From Paenibacillus radicibacter (GTDB lineage: Bacteria > Bacillota > Bacilli > Paenibacillales > NBRC-103111), in NCBI RefSeq assembly GCF_024721995.1, contig NZ_JANQBC010000010.1:124001-188000 (forward strand): 64,000 nucleotides of DNA, written 5' to 3'. The notes beneath the pieces are model-generated. The model ran no database searches and was not told the DNA's origin. It was given only the letters and a program-made list of their open reading frames with translations. Below, piece by piece: positions 46,181-54,935 of the stretch (within the stretch, counting starts at the first letter, position 1; every line of letters begins with the position of its first letter). The position numbers were made by a program, and so were the translations under genes.

Positions 46181-47119
46181 ATGAGCAAACCATTGCAATT
46201 CGGTAAGGATGGAACGTTCACGATTGTTCAATTTACAGATATACATTGGAAGAACGGTGACGAGAAGGATCAGAAGACGAAAGCGCTCATGGAGCGTGTC
46301 CTTGAGGCAGAGAAACCTGATCTAATTGTATTTACAGGTGATGTTATAGAAAGTGAGTTTTGTACGAATCCAGAGCAATCCTTCCGAGATGCAGTGGCAA
46401 CAGCAGAGAAGAGTCAGATCCCATGGGCAGCTGTGTTCGGTAATCATGATTCCGAGTTTCATGTGAAGCGGGAGCGGTTATTAGAAATTCAGTTGGAGCA
46501 TACACACTCGCGTGCGTCCAATAACGATGCTCGAATTAGTGGCTACGGCAATTATGTACTGCCCATCATGAATCCATCTGATTCTGGCAAAATAGAAGCA
46601 CTGCTCTACATGCTCGACAGCGGCGATTATTCCGCCCATCCGAATGTAGATGGCTATGCGTGGATTAAGCGCGATCAGATCGATTGGTACTGTCAGCAGT
46701 CGCAGCGCTATACAAAGCAGAATGGAGGTAAGCCACTTCCTGCGCTTGCGTTCTTCCATATTCCATTACTGGAATACCAATTAGTCTGGGATACGCATAC
46801 GTGTTATGGCACAAAGGGCGAGCGCGTATGTGGCTCGCTTGTCAATTCAGGCATGTTCGCTTCCATGCTAGAGATGGGCGATGTCATGGGCACATTCGTC
46901 GGTCATGATCATATCAATGACTTCTGGGGCGAAATGTGCGGTATTCGTCTCATGTACGGTCGAGCAACCGGCTATAACACCTATGGCAAAGAGGGCATGA
47001 GGCGCGGCGCGCGCATCATTCGCCTGCGCCAAGGCGAGCGTGACTTCGAATCCGTCATCCATCTTGATAACGGCACCGTCGTCGCCTTCCAACCGAAGCA
47101 CGAGCCTGGTTCGGATTAA
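46181..47119 (+). CDS. Calcineurin-like metallophosphoesterase
   Basis: A protein of 312 residues with the two-metal phosphoesterase motifs in order: FTDIHW (DxH), TGDVI (GDxx), FGNHDSE (GNHD), a later AFFHIPL and FVGHDHIND (GHDH). The close DxH-GD-GNHD spacing and FRDAVATAEKSQIPWAAVFGNHD resemble the purple-acid-phosphatase-like group found in many bacilli. No signal peptide is seen. GGAGGC precedes the ATG; an in-frame TTG at 46142 is rejected. Its substrate is not known. The last 200 bases are richer in CG than the surroundings. Confidence 0.85.
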   Translation: MSKPLQFGKDGTFTIVQFTDIHWKNGDEKDQKTKALMERVLEAEKPDLIVFTGDVIESEFCTNPEQSFRDAVATAEKSQIPWAAVFGNHDSEFHVKRERLLEIQLEHTHSRASNNDARISGYGNYVLPIMNPSDSGKIEALLYMLDSGDYSAHPNVDGYAWIKRDQIDWYCQQSQRYTKQNGGKPLPALAFFHIPLLEYQLVWDTHTCYGTKGERVCGSLVNSGMFASMLEMGDVMGTFVGHDHINDFWGEMCGIRLMYGRATGYNTYGKEGMRRGARIIRLRQGERDFESVIHLDNGTVVAFQPKHEPGSD

Positions 47120-47204
47120 CGGATTAATGCTGGATGAAGCACTGTTGAAAGTTTTTACCTTATATCACGAGTGAACAAGGTGTGATATGATACAGTAATT
47201 ACGT

Positions 47205-47356
47205 TTAAAAAGTCAAACGGAAGAGGAAATAAGCAATTGAAGGAACGTAGTGTTCGCCTTTGAAATCGTGAAAATACAATTTAATAAATTCAATATTCAC
47301 GATTGAGACAGCGACCGGAAATGCTTATTTCCTCTGAAGTGTCCAGACTTTTTCAA
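47205..47356. repeat. Palindromic intergenic repeat, copy B
   Basis: Outer arms TTAAAAAGTC and GACTTTTTCA, with GGAAGAGGAAATAAGCA pairing with TGCTTATTTCCTC inside. The interior is nearly the same as copy A (CGCCTTTGAAATCGTGAAAA, TTCACGATTGAGACAGCG, CGGAAATGCTTA). It lies between the phosphoesterase gene and the preQ1 riboswitch. Confidence 0.85.
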
Positions 47357-47393
47357 TGTAAACAACTAAAGAAATTCATACACACGTATGAAC

Positions 47394-47429
47394 GAGGTTC
47401 GCAATCCTCCCTCGATAAAAAACTAGGTT
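47394..47429 (+). promoter_or_regulatory. PreQ1 class I riboswitch
   Basis: GAGGTTCGCAATCCTCCCTC followed by GATAAAAAACTAGG matches the compact preQ1-I pseudoknot aptamer: a hairpin, a C-rich loop and the A-rich tail ending ACTA. A strong terminator follows at 47471. Expected effect: lower queCDE expression when preQ1 is present. Confidence 0.92.
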
Positions 47430-47470
47430 CTGACGATTACGCAACAGGTATCGTCGTATTTGGCTATGTT

Positions 47471-47502
47471 AAGGGATTGCTTCTAGAAGCAGTCCCTTTT
47501 TT
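47471..47502 (+). terminator. Terminator of the preQ1 riboswitch
   Basis: AAGGGATTGCTT (47471-47482) pairs with AAGCAGTCCCTT (47487-47498) with one G-U, followed by Ts. It ends before the queC ribosome site. Confidence 0.9.
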
Positions 47503-47583
47503 GCGTCAAATTTTATCGTTTATCCTTGGGTGCATTTCGGACACTTTTCTTTAACTAAACAAGTAAAGGAAGTGCTCTAACAC

Positions 47584-48246
47584 ATGAAGAATGAAAAAGC
47601 AGTAGTCGTATTTAGTGGTGGTCAGGACAGCACAACGTGCCTATTCTGGGCAAAGCAGCAATTTGCAGAAGTAGAAGTGATTACATTCGATTACAATCAG
47701 CGTCATGCACAGGAGATTGAGTGTGCAAAGGCAATCGCACAGGATTTAGGCGTTCAGCAGACAATTCTAGACATGGCGCTCTTGAATCAACTTGCTCCTA
47801 ATGCATTAACGCGTGAGGACATTGCCATTACGGAAAAAGAAGGCGAACTACCATCCACGTTCGTGGATGGTCGGAACTTGTTATTCCTGACATTCGCCGC
47901 GATTGCAGCGAAACAGAAAGGTGCGCGCCACCTCATTACAGGCGTGTGTGAGACGGATTTTAGCGGATACCCGGATTGTCGGGATGTGTTTGTGAAGTCG
48001 CTCAATGTGACCCTCAACTTGTCAATGGATTATCCATTTGTCATTCATACACCGCTGATGTGGTTGAATAAGGCTGACACTTGGAAGCTCGCAGATGAGC
48101 TTGGGGCTTTTGACTATGTGCGAGAGAAGACATTAACGTGCTATAACGGGATTCAAGGTGAAGGTTGTAAACAATGCCCAGCCTGTAAGCTGCGCAATCA
48201 AGGAATGGAGCAGTACATGCTAGAGCGAAAGGGGCTCAGCGTCTAA
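47584..48246 (+). CDS. queC: 7-cyano-7-deazaguanine synthase QueC
   Basis: A 220-residue ATP-dependent enzyme that converts CDG to preQ0. The PP-loop SGGQDST (residues 11-17), [25 protein letters not shown] and the C-terminal zinc site ([12 protein letters not shown]) are all present. Length is standard. First gene of the preQ0 operon; its stop shares one base with the queD start. Confidence 0.97.
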   Translation: MKNEKAVVVFSGGQDSTTCLFWAKQQFAEVEVITFDYNQRHAQEIECAKAIAQDLGVQQTILDMALLNQLAPNALTREDIAITEKEGELPSTFVDGRNLLFLTFAAIAAKQKGARHLITGVCETDFSGYPDCRDVFVKSLNVTLNLSMDYPFVIHTPLMWLNKADTWKLADELGAFDYVREKTLTCYNGIQGEGCKQCPACKLRNQGMEQYMLERKGLSV

Positions 48247-48719
48247 TGGCAGGTACATTTCGGATTGTAGAGAAGCTGCAGAAGCTGGATGAAGATATAC
48301 AAATAAATGAACTTCAATATCATCGCAAAAGAGTGCTCGTCAGCAAACAATTTACGTTTGACGCAGCGCATCATCTTCATGCGTATGAGGGCAAGTGTAA
48401 GAACTTGCACGGGCATACTTATAAAGTGATTTTCGGAATCAGCGGTTATGTGAATGAGATCGGGATTTTGATCGATTTTGGCGATATTAAGCAGTTATGG
48501 AAAGAACGGATTGAAATCTACTTGGATCATCAATATTTGAATGAAACATTGCCACCAATGAACACGACGGCGGAGAATATGGTGGTATGGATTTATGAGC
48601 AGATGGCAGCTCTACTACCAACAGATCATGAGTGTGACGCAAGAGTCGAATTTGTACAATTGTATGAAACACCAACTAGCTATGCCGAAGTAAGACGGGA
48701 GTGGATGTTAGGTGAGTAA
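48246..48719 (+). CDS. queD: 6-carboxy-5,6,7,8-tetrahydropterin synthase QueD
   Basis: A 157-residue enzyme of the PTPS fold that makes CPH4 from dihydroneopterin triphosphate. Zinc ligands are in FDAAHHLHAY and LHGHTY, and the catalytic Cys in GKCKNLHGH. An N-terminal extension of about 25 residues (to KRVLV) precedes the core. It overlaps queE by 8 bases. Confidence 0.95.
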   Translation: MAGTFRIVEKLQKLDEDIQINELQYHRKRVLVSKQFTFDAAHHLHAYEGKCKNLHGHTYKVIFGISGYVNEIGILIDFGDIKQLWKERIEIYLDHQYLNETLPPMNTTAENMVVWIYEQMAALLPTDHECDARVEFVQLYETPTSYAEVRREWMLGE

Positions 48720-49431
48720 GAGGATTCCTGTTCTTGAAATTTTCGGACCCACCGTGCAAGGCGAAGGCATGGCAATTGGACAGAAGACGATGTTCGTTCG
48801 CACAGCAGGCTGTGACTATCACTGCGCTTGGTGCGATTCCGCATTCACATGGGATGGTTCAGCGAAAGATGACATTCAGATGATGCGTGCAGAGGACATC
48901 TGGAATGAACTCACACGAATAGGTAAGAATAACTTTGCTTATGTCACACTTTCCGGCGGCAATCCCCTTTTACTTCAACACGCGGGAGAGCTTGTTCAGT
49001 TGCTTAAAAATGAGGGCATCCGCATTGGTGTAGAAACGCAAGGTACGAAGTGGCAGGATTGGTTACTAGATATTGATGACATTACGATCTCGCCGAAGCC
49101 TCCAAGTTCCGGCATGCAGACGGATTGGGACAAGCTTGATGATATCATCGAGAAGGTACGCGATCAGCATGTGAGTTTAAAGGTTGTCGTATTCGATGAA
49201 CATGATTTTGAATATGCAAAAAATGTACACAGCCGTTATCCCGACATTCCTTTCTTCGTTCAAGTTGGTAATGATGATACGAAAGAAACGAATGATCAGC
49301 ACGTAGCGCTCCATCTCATTAAGCAGTACGAAGCGCTTATTGGGCAAGTGATCGAGACTCCAGAGATGAATGATGTGCGTGTACTGCCACAGCTTCATGC
49401 GCTGGTGTGGGGCAACAAGAAAGGTGTATGA
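48712..49431 (+). CDS. queE: 7-carboxy-7-deazaguanine synthase QueE
   Basis: A 239-residue radical SAM enzyme that rearranges CPH4 to CDG. The iron-sulfur motif is GCDYHCAWCDSAF (CxxxCxxC), with PTVQGEGMAIGQKTMFVRTAG before it and LSGGNPLL after. GTG start inside the end of queD. The order queC-queD-queE without queF means preQ0 reduction is encoded elsewhere. Confidence 0.96.
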   Translation: MSKRIPVLEIFGPTVQGEGMAIGQKTMFVRTAGCDYHCAWCDSAFTWDGSAKDDIQMMRAEDIWNELTRIGKNNFAYVTLSGGNPLLLQHAGELVQLLKNEGIRIGVETQGTKWQDWLLDIDDITISPKPPSSGMQTDWDKLDDIIEKVRDQHVSLKVVVFDEHDFEYAKNVHSRYPDIPFFVQVGNDDTKETNDQHVALHLIKQYEALIGQVIETPEMNDVRVLPQLHALVWGNKKGV

Positions 49432-49451
49432 GTTGAGGGTAGTATAATAGG

Positions 49452-49504
49452 ATCCCCATAGAGTGAACACTTAAAAATGAGTGTTTAAGCTACGGGGATT
49501 TTTT
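49452..49504 (+). terminator. Terminator of the queCDE operon
   Basis: ATCCCC (49452-49457) and GGGGAT (49494-49499) close a nested hairpin whose inner stem is GAACACT with AGTGTTT; TTTTTT follows. Confidence 0.8.
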
Positions 49505-49554
49505 CATGCGATGAGGGGCAAGAATATACATAATATCCTTGGTAAATTTTTCAT

Positions 49555-49612
49555 AATAATATAACTCGTATATATAAGTGTTGACTAACTTATATATACG
49601 AGTTATATTATT
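49555..49612 (+). promoter_or_regulatory. Trehalose operon promoter inside a long inverted repeat (TreR operators)
   Basis: Two 24-base arms (49555-49578 and 49589-49612) are perfect inverse complements around a 10-base centre. Within them ACTCGTATATATAAGT (49564-49579) and ACTTATATATACGAGT (49588-49603) each resemble the TreR operator of bacilli. The promoter is interleaved: TTGACT (49581-49586), 17 bases, TATATT (49604-49609). Bound TreR would cover both promoter elements. Confidence 0.8.
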
Positions 49613-49614
49613 AA

Positions 49615-49629
49615 CTGTAAGCGCATACA
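49615..49629 (+). promoter_or_regulatory. Catabolite-responsive element (cre) candidate
   Basis: TGTAAGCGCATACA (49616-49629) agrees with the CcpA consensus WTGNAANCGNWNNCW except at the first base. It lies about at the predicted transcription start of treP, a repressing position. Confidence 0.65.
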
Positions 49630-49672
49630 CCTTAACATAACTATCATTACTTGATCGAAGGAGGCAGCCCCA

Positions 49673-51106
49673 ATGAGTAAGAACTATCGGGAAACTGCAA
49701 TTCAAATTTTAGAACATATCGGTGGCAAGGATAATATTGATCAGGCGGCACATTGTATAACTCGACTTCGAATTGCACTCAAAGACGAGAGCAAGGTGAA
49801 CATGGATCAATTATCAGCTGTTCCACTTGTGAAAGGTGCTTTTACAACGGCAGGCGTATTCCAAGTTGTAATTGGACCCGTAGACGTTGAACGTGTTTAT
49901 GCAGAGTTAGTTGAACTGACACATATAACGAAATCGACGATTGCTGATGTGAAGACATCGGGTTCTCAAAAGTTAAACCCATTACAGAAGCTAGTGAAAA
50001 TTTTCTCCGACGTCTTCATGCCGATTCTTCCTGCAATTATTACTGCCGGTCTATTGATGGGTTTGAACAACCTAATCGGTGCCAAGGACTTATTCTTCGA
50101 AGGTAAAACCTTATTAGAAGTGTACCCTGACTTAGATGGCTTATGGGGCATTATTAATATGATGGCGAATACGTCATTCGTCTTCTTACCGGCTCTAGTG
50201 GGTTGGTCAGCAACAAAACGATTTGGCGGAAGCGAAATTCTAGGTATCGTACTTGGACTATTGCTCGTACATCCTGACTTGATGAATGCATGGAACTATG
50301 GTCAAGCTGCAACGGGAATTGACGGTCAAACATTACCACACTTCAACATTCTTGGCTGGTTCGAAATTGAGAAGGTAGGTTACCAAGGTCAGATTCTACC
50401 TGTACTTGCAGCAGCATTCGTTCTGAGTAAGATTGAACTTTTCCTTCGTAAAAGAGTACACAGCTCCATTCAATTGTTAGTTGTTCCGATTACTTCAATT
50501 GTTGTAACAGGTTTCTTAGCACTTGGTATTATTGGTCCGGTAACACGTATGATTGGTAACTCCATTACAGACGGTATCGTATTTATCTTTGATGTAGCGC
50601 CTTTTCTAGGTGCGGTAATCTTCGGTGCACTTTATGCACCACTTGTTATTACAGGTATGCATCATATGTTTATCGCGATTGATCTTCAATTAATCTCTCA
50701 AACAGGTGGCACATTCATCTGGCCGATGATTGCCTTATCTAATATTGCACAAGGAAGTGCAGCACTTGCGATGTTCTGGGTGGCGAAGAATCAGAACGAT
50801 AAGAGCATGGCTTCCACATCTGCCCTGTCGGCTTACTTTGGGATCACAGAACCTGCGATGTTCGGTGTGAACTTACGTAATAAATTCCCATTCTATGCCG
50901 CGATTGTGGGTTCTGCTATTGCAGCGATCTTCATTACGATGATGGGTGTACTTGCAGCAGGTGTTGGTGTTGGTGGTTTGCCAGGTTTCATCTCGATCAT
51001 TCCAAAGTTCATCCCGATGTTCTTAATTGGTATGGTGATCGCAATTATTGTTCCATTTGGTCTTACGTTCCTATTTTCTAAATCCAAAAAACTAGGCAAT
51101 CGTTAA
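49673..51106 (+). CDS. treP: Trehalose-specific PTS EIIBC component
   Basis: A 477-residue permease that imports trehalose as trehalose 6-phosphate. The EIIB domain (1-85) has the phosphorylated Cys28 in AAHCITRLRIAL. The EIIC domain (about 105-470) has about ten membrane segments with GMHHMFIAIDLQL and FGITEPAMFGVNLR, typical of the glucose-superfamily/trehalose group. No EIIA is attached, so a glucose-type EIIA must act in trans. GAAGGAGG precedes the ATG. It is 40 bases ahead of treC. Confidence 0.95.
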   Translation: MSKNYRETAIQILEHIGGKDNIDQAAHCITRLRIALKDESKVNMDQLSAVPLVKGAFTTAGVFQVVIGPVDVERVYAELVELTHITKSTIADVKTSGSQKLNPLQKLVKIFSDVFMPILPAIITAGLLMGLNNLIGAKDLFFEGKTLLEVYPDLDGLWGIINMMANTSFVFLPALVGWSATKRFGGSEILGIVLGLLLVHPDLMNAWNYGQAATGIDGQTLPHFNILGWFEIEKVGYQGQILPVLAAAFVLSKIELFLRKRVHSSIQLLVVPITSIVVTGFLALGIIGPVTRMIGNSITDGIVFIFDVAPFLGAVIFGALYAPLVITGMHHMFIAIDLQLISQTGGTFIWPMIALSNIAQGSAALAMFWVAKNQNDKSMASTSALSAYFGITEPAMFGVNLRNKFPFYAAIVGSAIAAIFITMMGVLAAGVGVGGLPGFISIIPKFIPMFLIGMVIAIIVPFGLTFLFSKSKKLGNR

Positions 51107-51146
51107 TAAAATATAGGTTTGCAGTACAAATAAGAGGTGAACTACC

Positions 51147-52820
51147 ATGAATAACATCAAATACCCAGATTGGAAGAAATCTGTCATCTATCAAATCTAT
51201 CCGAAAAGCTTCCGTAGCGCGCAAGGGCGTGCTACGGGAGACATTCAAGGCATTATCGAGAAGCTTGATTATTTAGCAAGTCTTGGCGTTGATTATTTGT
51301 GGCTGACGCCGATCTATACATCTCCGCAGCATGATAATGGGTATGACGTAAGTGATTATTATGCCATTGATGAGAGTTACGGGACGATGGAAGACTTTGA
51401 TATTCTAATTCGCGAAGCGAAAGCACGCGGGCTTGGCGTTATGATGGACATTGTCGTGAATCACTCTTCTACAGATAATCAATGGTTCAAGGAATCCCGG
51501 AGCAGTCGTGATAATCCATACCGAGATTATTATATCTGGAGGGACAAGCCGAATAGTTGGGAATCGAAGTTTGGTGGGTCCGCATGGAAATATGACGAGT
51601 TAACGGGTCAATATTATTTGCACCTATTCGATGAGTCGCAAGCCGATTTGAACTGGGAGAACGAACAAGTACGACAAGACGTGTATGAGATGATGCGCTT
51701 CTGGGCGAATAAAGGCGTGTCAGGCTTCCGACTTGATGTCATTAACCTCATCTCGAAAAAAACCGATTTCCCTGATGATCTAGACGGGGATGGTCGTATT
51801 CACTATACAGATGGACCACGTGTTCATGAATATTTGCAGGAAATGAATCGTGAAGTTTTCGCTGGTCGTGATGTGATCACGGTAGGCGAGATGTCTTCTA
51901 CATCAATAGATAATTGTGTGCTGTATTCTCGCCCGGATCGGGAAGAGCTATCCATGACGTTCAGCTTCCACCATTTGAAAGTGGATTATCCTGGTGGGGA
52001 GAAATGGGTAGAGGCACCGTTTGATTTCCAGATGCTCAAGACCATCATGTCTGACTGGCAGGTGGGGATGCAAGCAGGCGGTGGCTGGAATGCCCTGTTC
52101 TGGTGTAACCATGATCAGCCGCGTATCGTATCCCGCTTTGGTAATGATGGAGCGTATCGGGAGTTGTCAGCGAAGATGCTGGCGACAACGCTGCATATGC
52201 TGCAAGGAACACCTTACATTTATCAAGGCGAAGAGATTGGTATGACGAATCCGAACTTCACACAGATCAGTGATTACAGAGATGTCGAGACCCATAATCA
52301 GTATGCGATTAAATGTGAGGAAGGTGTGCCTGAAGAGGAAGTGATGGCAGCAATTCGACAGAAGTCACGCGATAATTCTCGTACACCAATGCAGTGGGAT
52401 GCCTCCACGAATGCTGGTTTCTCTACCGCAACACCTTGGATAAATGTAGCTTCTAACTATCCTGAGATTAATGTGGAGCAAGCGCTTCAAGATGAACATT
52501 CCGTTCTTCACCATTATAAGAAGCTAATTCAACTGCGCAGAACAGTTGATGCAGTGACAAGTGGCACCTACGAGATTGTATGTGCCGATCACCCTGACGT
52601 TTGGGCATATACACGAACAACGGATGAGGAAGTGCTCCTTGTCGTCAGCAACTTCTATAGTCATGAGACGACGGTTGATTTATCCGACTTAATCGATATA
52701 ACGAAGGGGAATGCGGAAGTGCTGTTATCCAATTACGAGGATGCCGCATACCCATGCGAGCAGCCCTATCCACTTCGTCCCTATGAATCGATCATTTTCC
52801 GTTTCAAATCGCATGCATAA
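51147..52820 (+). CDS. treC: Alpha,alpha-phosphotrehalase (GH13)
   Basis: A 557-residue enzyme that splits trehalose 6-phosphate into glucose and glucose 6-phosphate (TreA in Bacillus naming). GH13 catalytic residues: nucleophile Asp197 in GFRLDVI, acid/base Glu248 in TVGEMSS, Asp323 in CNHDQPR. The N-terminus KSVIYQIYPKSF and the calcium-type loop LDGDGRI are as expected. Same transcript as treP; the hairpin after it separates treR. Confidence 0.95.
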   Translation: MNNIKYPDWKKSVIYQIYPKSFRSAQGRATGDIQGIIEKLDYLASLGVDYLWLTPIYTSPQHDNGYDVSDYYAIDESYGTMEDFDILIREAKARGLGVMMDIVVNHSSTDNQWFKESRSSRDNPYRDYYIWRDKPNSWESKFGGSAWKYDELTGQYYLHLFDESQADLNWENEQVRQDVYEMMRFWANKGVSGFRLDVINLISKKTDFPDDLDGDGRIHYTDGPRVHEYLQEMNREVFAGRDVITVGEMSSTSIDNCVLYSRPDREELSMTFSFHHLKVDYPGGEKWVEAPFDFQMLKTIMSDWQVGMQAGGGWNALFWCNHDQPRIVSRFGNDGAYRELSAKMLATTLHMLQGTPYIYQGEEIGMTNPNFTQISDYRDVETHNQYAIKCEEGVPEEEVMAAIRQKSRDNSRTPMQWDASTNAGFSTATPWINVASNYPEINVEQALQDEHSVLHHYKKLIQLRRTVDAVTSGTYEIVCADHPDVWAYTRTTDEEVLLVVSNFYSHETTVDLSDLIDITKGNAEVLLSNYEDAAYPCEQPYPLRPYESIIFRFKSHA

Positions 52821-52849
52821 GCGGTAGTTAAGCTATGCATCATCATGCC

Positions 52850-52901
52850 AAAGAACCGCTTCATGCGAACGCTCTCCTGTGTTCGTGTAAAGCGGTTCTT
52901 T
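52850..52901 (+). terminator. Terminator-like hairpin after treC
   Basis: AAAGAACCGCTT (52850-52861) and AAGCGGTTCTTT (52890-52901) form a perfect 12-bp stem, with GAAC/GTTC inside the loop. Only a short T run follows. Confidence 0.7.
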
Positions 52902-52921
52902 GTGGTACGATAATAGGAAAT

Positions 52922-52977
52922 GAGTATGTTCAAAAATGCTTTTTTCTCTGTAGTGACTTAGGCTTTTGAACATACTC
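52922..52977. repeat. Shortened palindromic repeat, copy F
   Basis: GAGTATGTTCAAAA (52922-52935) and TTTTGAACATACTC (52964-52977) are perfect inverse complements. The 28 bases between them (ATGCTTTTTTCTCTGTAGTG and on) closely match the right end of copy A, but the rest of the element is missing. It looks like a deletion derivative of the same family. Confidence 0.7.
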
Positions 52978-53013
52978 TGTAAAAGTTAACGGAATACTAG
53001 GGGGCAATCTCAG

Positions 53014-53718
53014 ATGACAAAGTATGAGCTCATCATAGAGGCAGTCGTCCAGAAGATCGAAGCGGGCAAATGGAAAGAAGGTCACAAAATTCCATCCGAA
53101 ACCGAGCTGATGGACGAATATGAAGCAAGTCGGGGAACGGTACGCAAGGCAGTTGATTTAATGCAAGAGCGAGGCTATGTACAGAAAATTCATGGCAAGG
53201 GTGTATTTGTGCTGCGCAAGAAGAACATCGAGTTCCGCTTTGGCGGCATTGTCAGCTTCGCCGAGGAGAACTTGCGGCTGAACCGCAAATTCCAGACTCG
53301 TGTCGTGGAACTTGCTCATTTTCCAGCAGATAAAGATATAGCGAAACTTCTAAGTATTAAAGCCAAGACGGACATAACACGTATCAAGCGGGTTCGGCAG
53401 CTTGAGGAAGAGAATGTGATCTTGGACATCAATCATTTTGTAACGGAGCTGATCCCAGATCTGACACAAGAAATTGGTGAAACCTCGATCTATGCTTACA
53501 TTGAAAAAACACTTGGACTGCACATCAGCTACGCTCAGCGTGTAATTGAAGTACAGCCGTGTACGGAGGACGATCGTAAGTATCTGGATCTCAATGGTAC
53601 AGAATACGTGGTTGTCGTGAAGAACTACACCCATCTCTACGATGGCAGGCAGTTCGAATATACAGAATCCAGACACCGACTGGATAAATTTTATTTCTCT
53701 GATGTGGCGCGCAGATAA
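53014..53718 (+). CDS. treR: Trehalose operon repressor TreR (GntR/UTRA)
   Basis: A 234-residue repressor. GntR winged helix (about 1-70: KIPSETELMDEYEASRGTVRKAVDLMQERGYVQKIHGKGVFV) and a UTRA effector domain (about 85-230) that should bind trehalose 6-phosphate. Placement directly after treP-treC and the operator pair at 49564-49603 support the name. The hairpin and copy F between treC and treR suggest separate or reduced transcription. The 3' end overlaps the convergent gene by 28 bases. Confidence 0.92.
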   Translation: MTKYELIIEAVVQKIEAGKWKEGHKIPSETELMDEYEASRGTVRKAVDLMQERGYVQKIHGKGVFVLRKKNIEFRFGGIVSFAEENLRLNRKFQTRVVELAHFPADKDIAKLLSIKAKTDITRIKRVRQLEEENVILDINHFVTELIPDLTQEIGETSIYAYIEKTLGLHISYAQRVIEVQPCTEDDRKYLDLNGTEYVVVVKNYTHLYDGRQFEYTESRHRLDKFYFSDVARR

Positions 53719-54545
53719 AGCTTGCGGAGCCATTTCTTGTCGACGATCATCATTTCATAGATTTCAAGGCAGGGTAGTGGGATCTCTTTCACAAGGGTTA
53801 GAGATTGTTTATCCATGATTTTAATAGAGGCAGTTCCTTCTTTTTCAAGCGAATGCCGATCATAACTGACACCTAGAAAAATATGTTTCTTAGAGAAACA
53901 CAAGCCACGCGTAAATCCTTCAAATGGCAAAATGCGGGTTCCATTCACGTCATGAACGATCAGCTGGGAGGAATAGGAGTCGCAGACATAGTATCGCCCC
54001 TCGTCCTGCTTAGGGTTGTGTGGGGCGTTAAGGCCTTCCCATAACTTTGTCATATGATGAATGTTCATTACGAATCCTCTGTTATGAATGTTGGATGAGT
54101 ATTCGCGATAGTGCTGATAATCGCCAAAGGCAGTCGCAACAATTTGATCATCCCATACCCCAAGACAATTGACGTGCCAAGAATCGTCTTCACCTGGGTA
54201 TTTCAGGCGACGTATGATCTCACCTGTTGTAGGCGACATCGTGACGATTTCATTCGTCCCAGTCGAAACAGCATACAAGATTTGATCACGAAGCATGACA
54301 TCGTGAACGTCACGAATTTCAATACCAAGTATTGTCTGCATCTCTCCACTGCGATGGTAGACTTGAAAATGCATCATATGTTCGTTCTGCATGACGCGCA
54401 CGAGCATATCTGAATCATAGCAAATTCCGTTGGAGGGATGATTGTCGATAATATGAATGTTTTCCTTGTGGTCCATATATAAAAGCCCGCCATTTGCTGG
54501 ACAGGAAATAAGTAAGATTTGATCCGATTTCATCATAGTATTCAA
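53691..54545 (-). CDS. Beta-propeller-like protein (DUF4915-like)
   Basis: A 284-residue protein made of repeating beta-strand units (LLISCPANGGLLYMD, QILYAVSTGTNEIV, RYYVCDSYSSQLIVHD, HIFLGVSYDRHS), as in six-bladed propellers of the DUF4915/TIGR03032 sort. No signal peptide or membrane segment. The ATG is preceded by GGAGGTTG. Its 3' end lies over the end of treR on the other strand. Function unknown; the family placement is by eye. Confidence 0.65.
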   Translation of the reverse strand: MNTMMKSDQILLISCPANGGLLYMDHKENIHIIDNHPSNGICYDSDMLVRVMQNEHMMHFQVYHRSGEMQTILGIEIRDVHDVMLRDQILYAVSTGTNEIVTMSPTTGEIIRRLKYPGEDDSWHVNCLGVWDDQIVATAFGDYQHYREYSSNIHNRGFVMNIHHMTKLWEGLNAPHNPKQDEGRYYVCDSYSSQLIVHDVNGTRILPFEGFTRGLCFSKKHIFLGVSYDRHSLEKEGTASIKIMDKQSLTLVKEIPLPCLEIYEMMIVDKKWLRKLYLRATSEK

Positions 54546-54600
54546 CCTCCTGATATACGATATGCTAGGAGGTAGGGGTTGGACTAGGAGAATATAAGAA

Positions 54601-54632
54601 TAGGAGCTGCCCGTTTATTAGAGCTGCTCCTA
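54601..54632 (-). terminator. Weak inverted repeat downstream of the small basic-tailed gene
   Basis: TAGGAGC (54601-54607) and GCTCCTA (54626-54632) can pair, 4 bases past the stop at 54636 on the minus strand, but no T run follows. Confidence 0.3.
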
Positions 54633-54635
54633 TCG

Positions 54636-54842
54636 TTATAAGGGTTTATTTCGTTTGCCCCAAAAGCTAAGTTTCTTGCGGTGTTTCATCGATCGAGGAA
54701 TATAGGAAGTAGGTTCAAGGCTGCTAGACTCTACAGGAGAGTTAAATTCGATTGCGAGTGAATCAGGTGGAAGACGAAGGTTATCATCCTTGGATAATAG
54801 CAATCTTAGTTCTTCTTCTGTCAAAATATCACGTGACTGCAA
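54636..54842 (-). CDS. Small protein with basic C-terminus, unknown function
   Basis: A 68-residue protein with an acidic helical start (RDILTEEELRLLLSKDD) and a basic end (SMKHRKKLSFWGKRNKPL). I recognise no family. TTG 54842 is chosen because GGGGAGG lies eight bases before it; GTG 54851 overlaps that site. A TATAAT sequence (54885-54890, minus) lies about 45 bases upstream without a clear -35. The charged layout fits a small adaptor or regulator, but nothing shows this. Confidence 0.55.
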   Translation of the reverse strand: MQSRDILTEEELRLLLSKDDNLRLPPDSLAIEFNSPVESSSLEPTSYIPRSMKHRKKLSFWGKRNKPL

Positions 54843-54893
54843 CTGGCACACCTCCCCTTATCACCCTGAATTTCCAATATTTCCATTATACAC

Positions 54894-54932
54894 AAAAAGC
54901 CAAAGTTCGGAATCAGAACCTTGGCTTTTTTA
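54894..54932. terminator. Bidirectional terminator
   Basis: AAAAAGCCAA and TTGGCTTTTTT close a stem, extended by GTTC/GAAC, with T runs outward on both strands. On the minus strand it ends the SEC-C gene. Confidence 0.8.
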
Positions 54933-54935
54933 TCG

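Noticed and set aside
47303-47554. 83-codon open frame between the phosphoesterase and queC
   Set aside because: It spans the right end of repeat copy B, the preQ1 aptamer and its terminator, all of which explain the sequence without coding.
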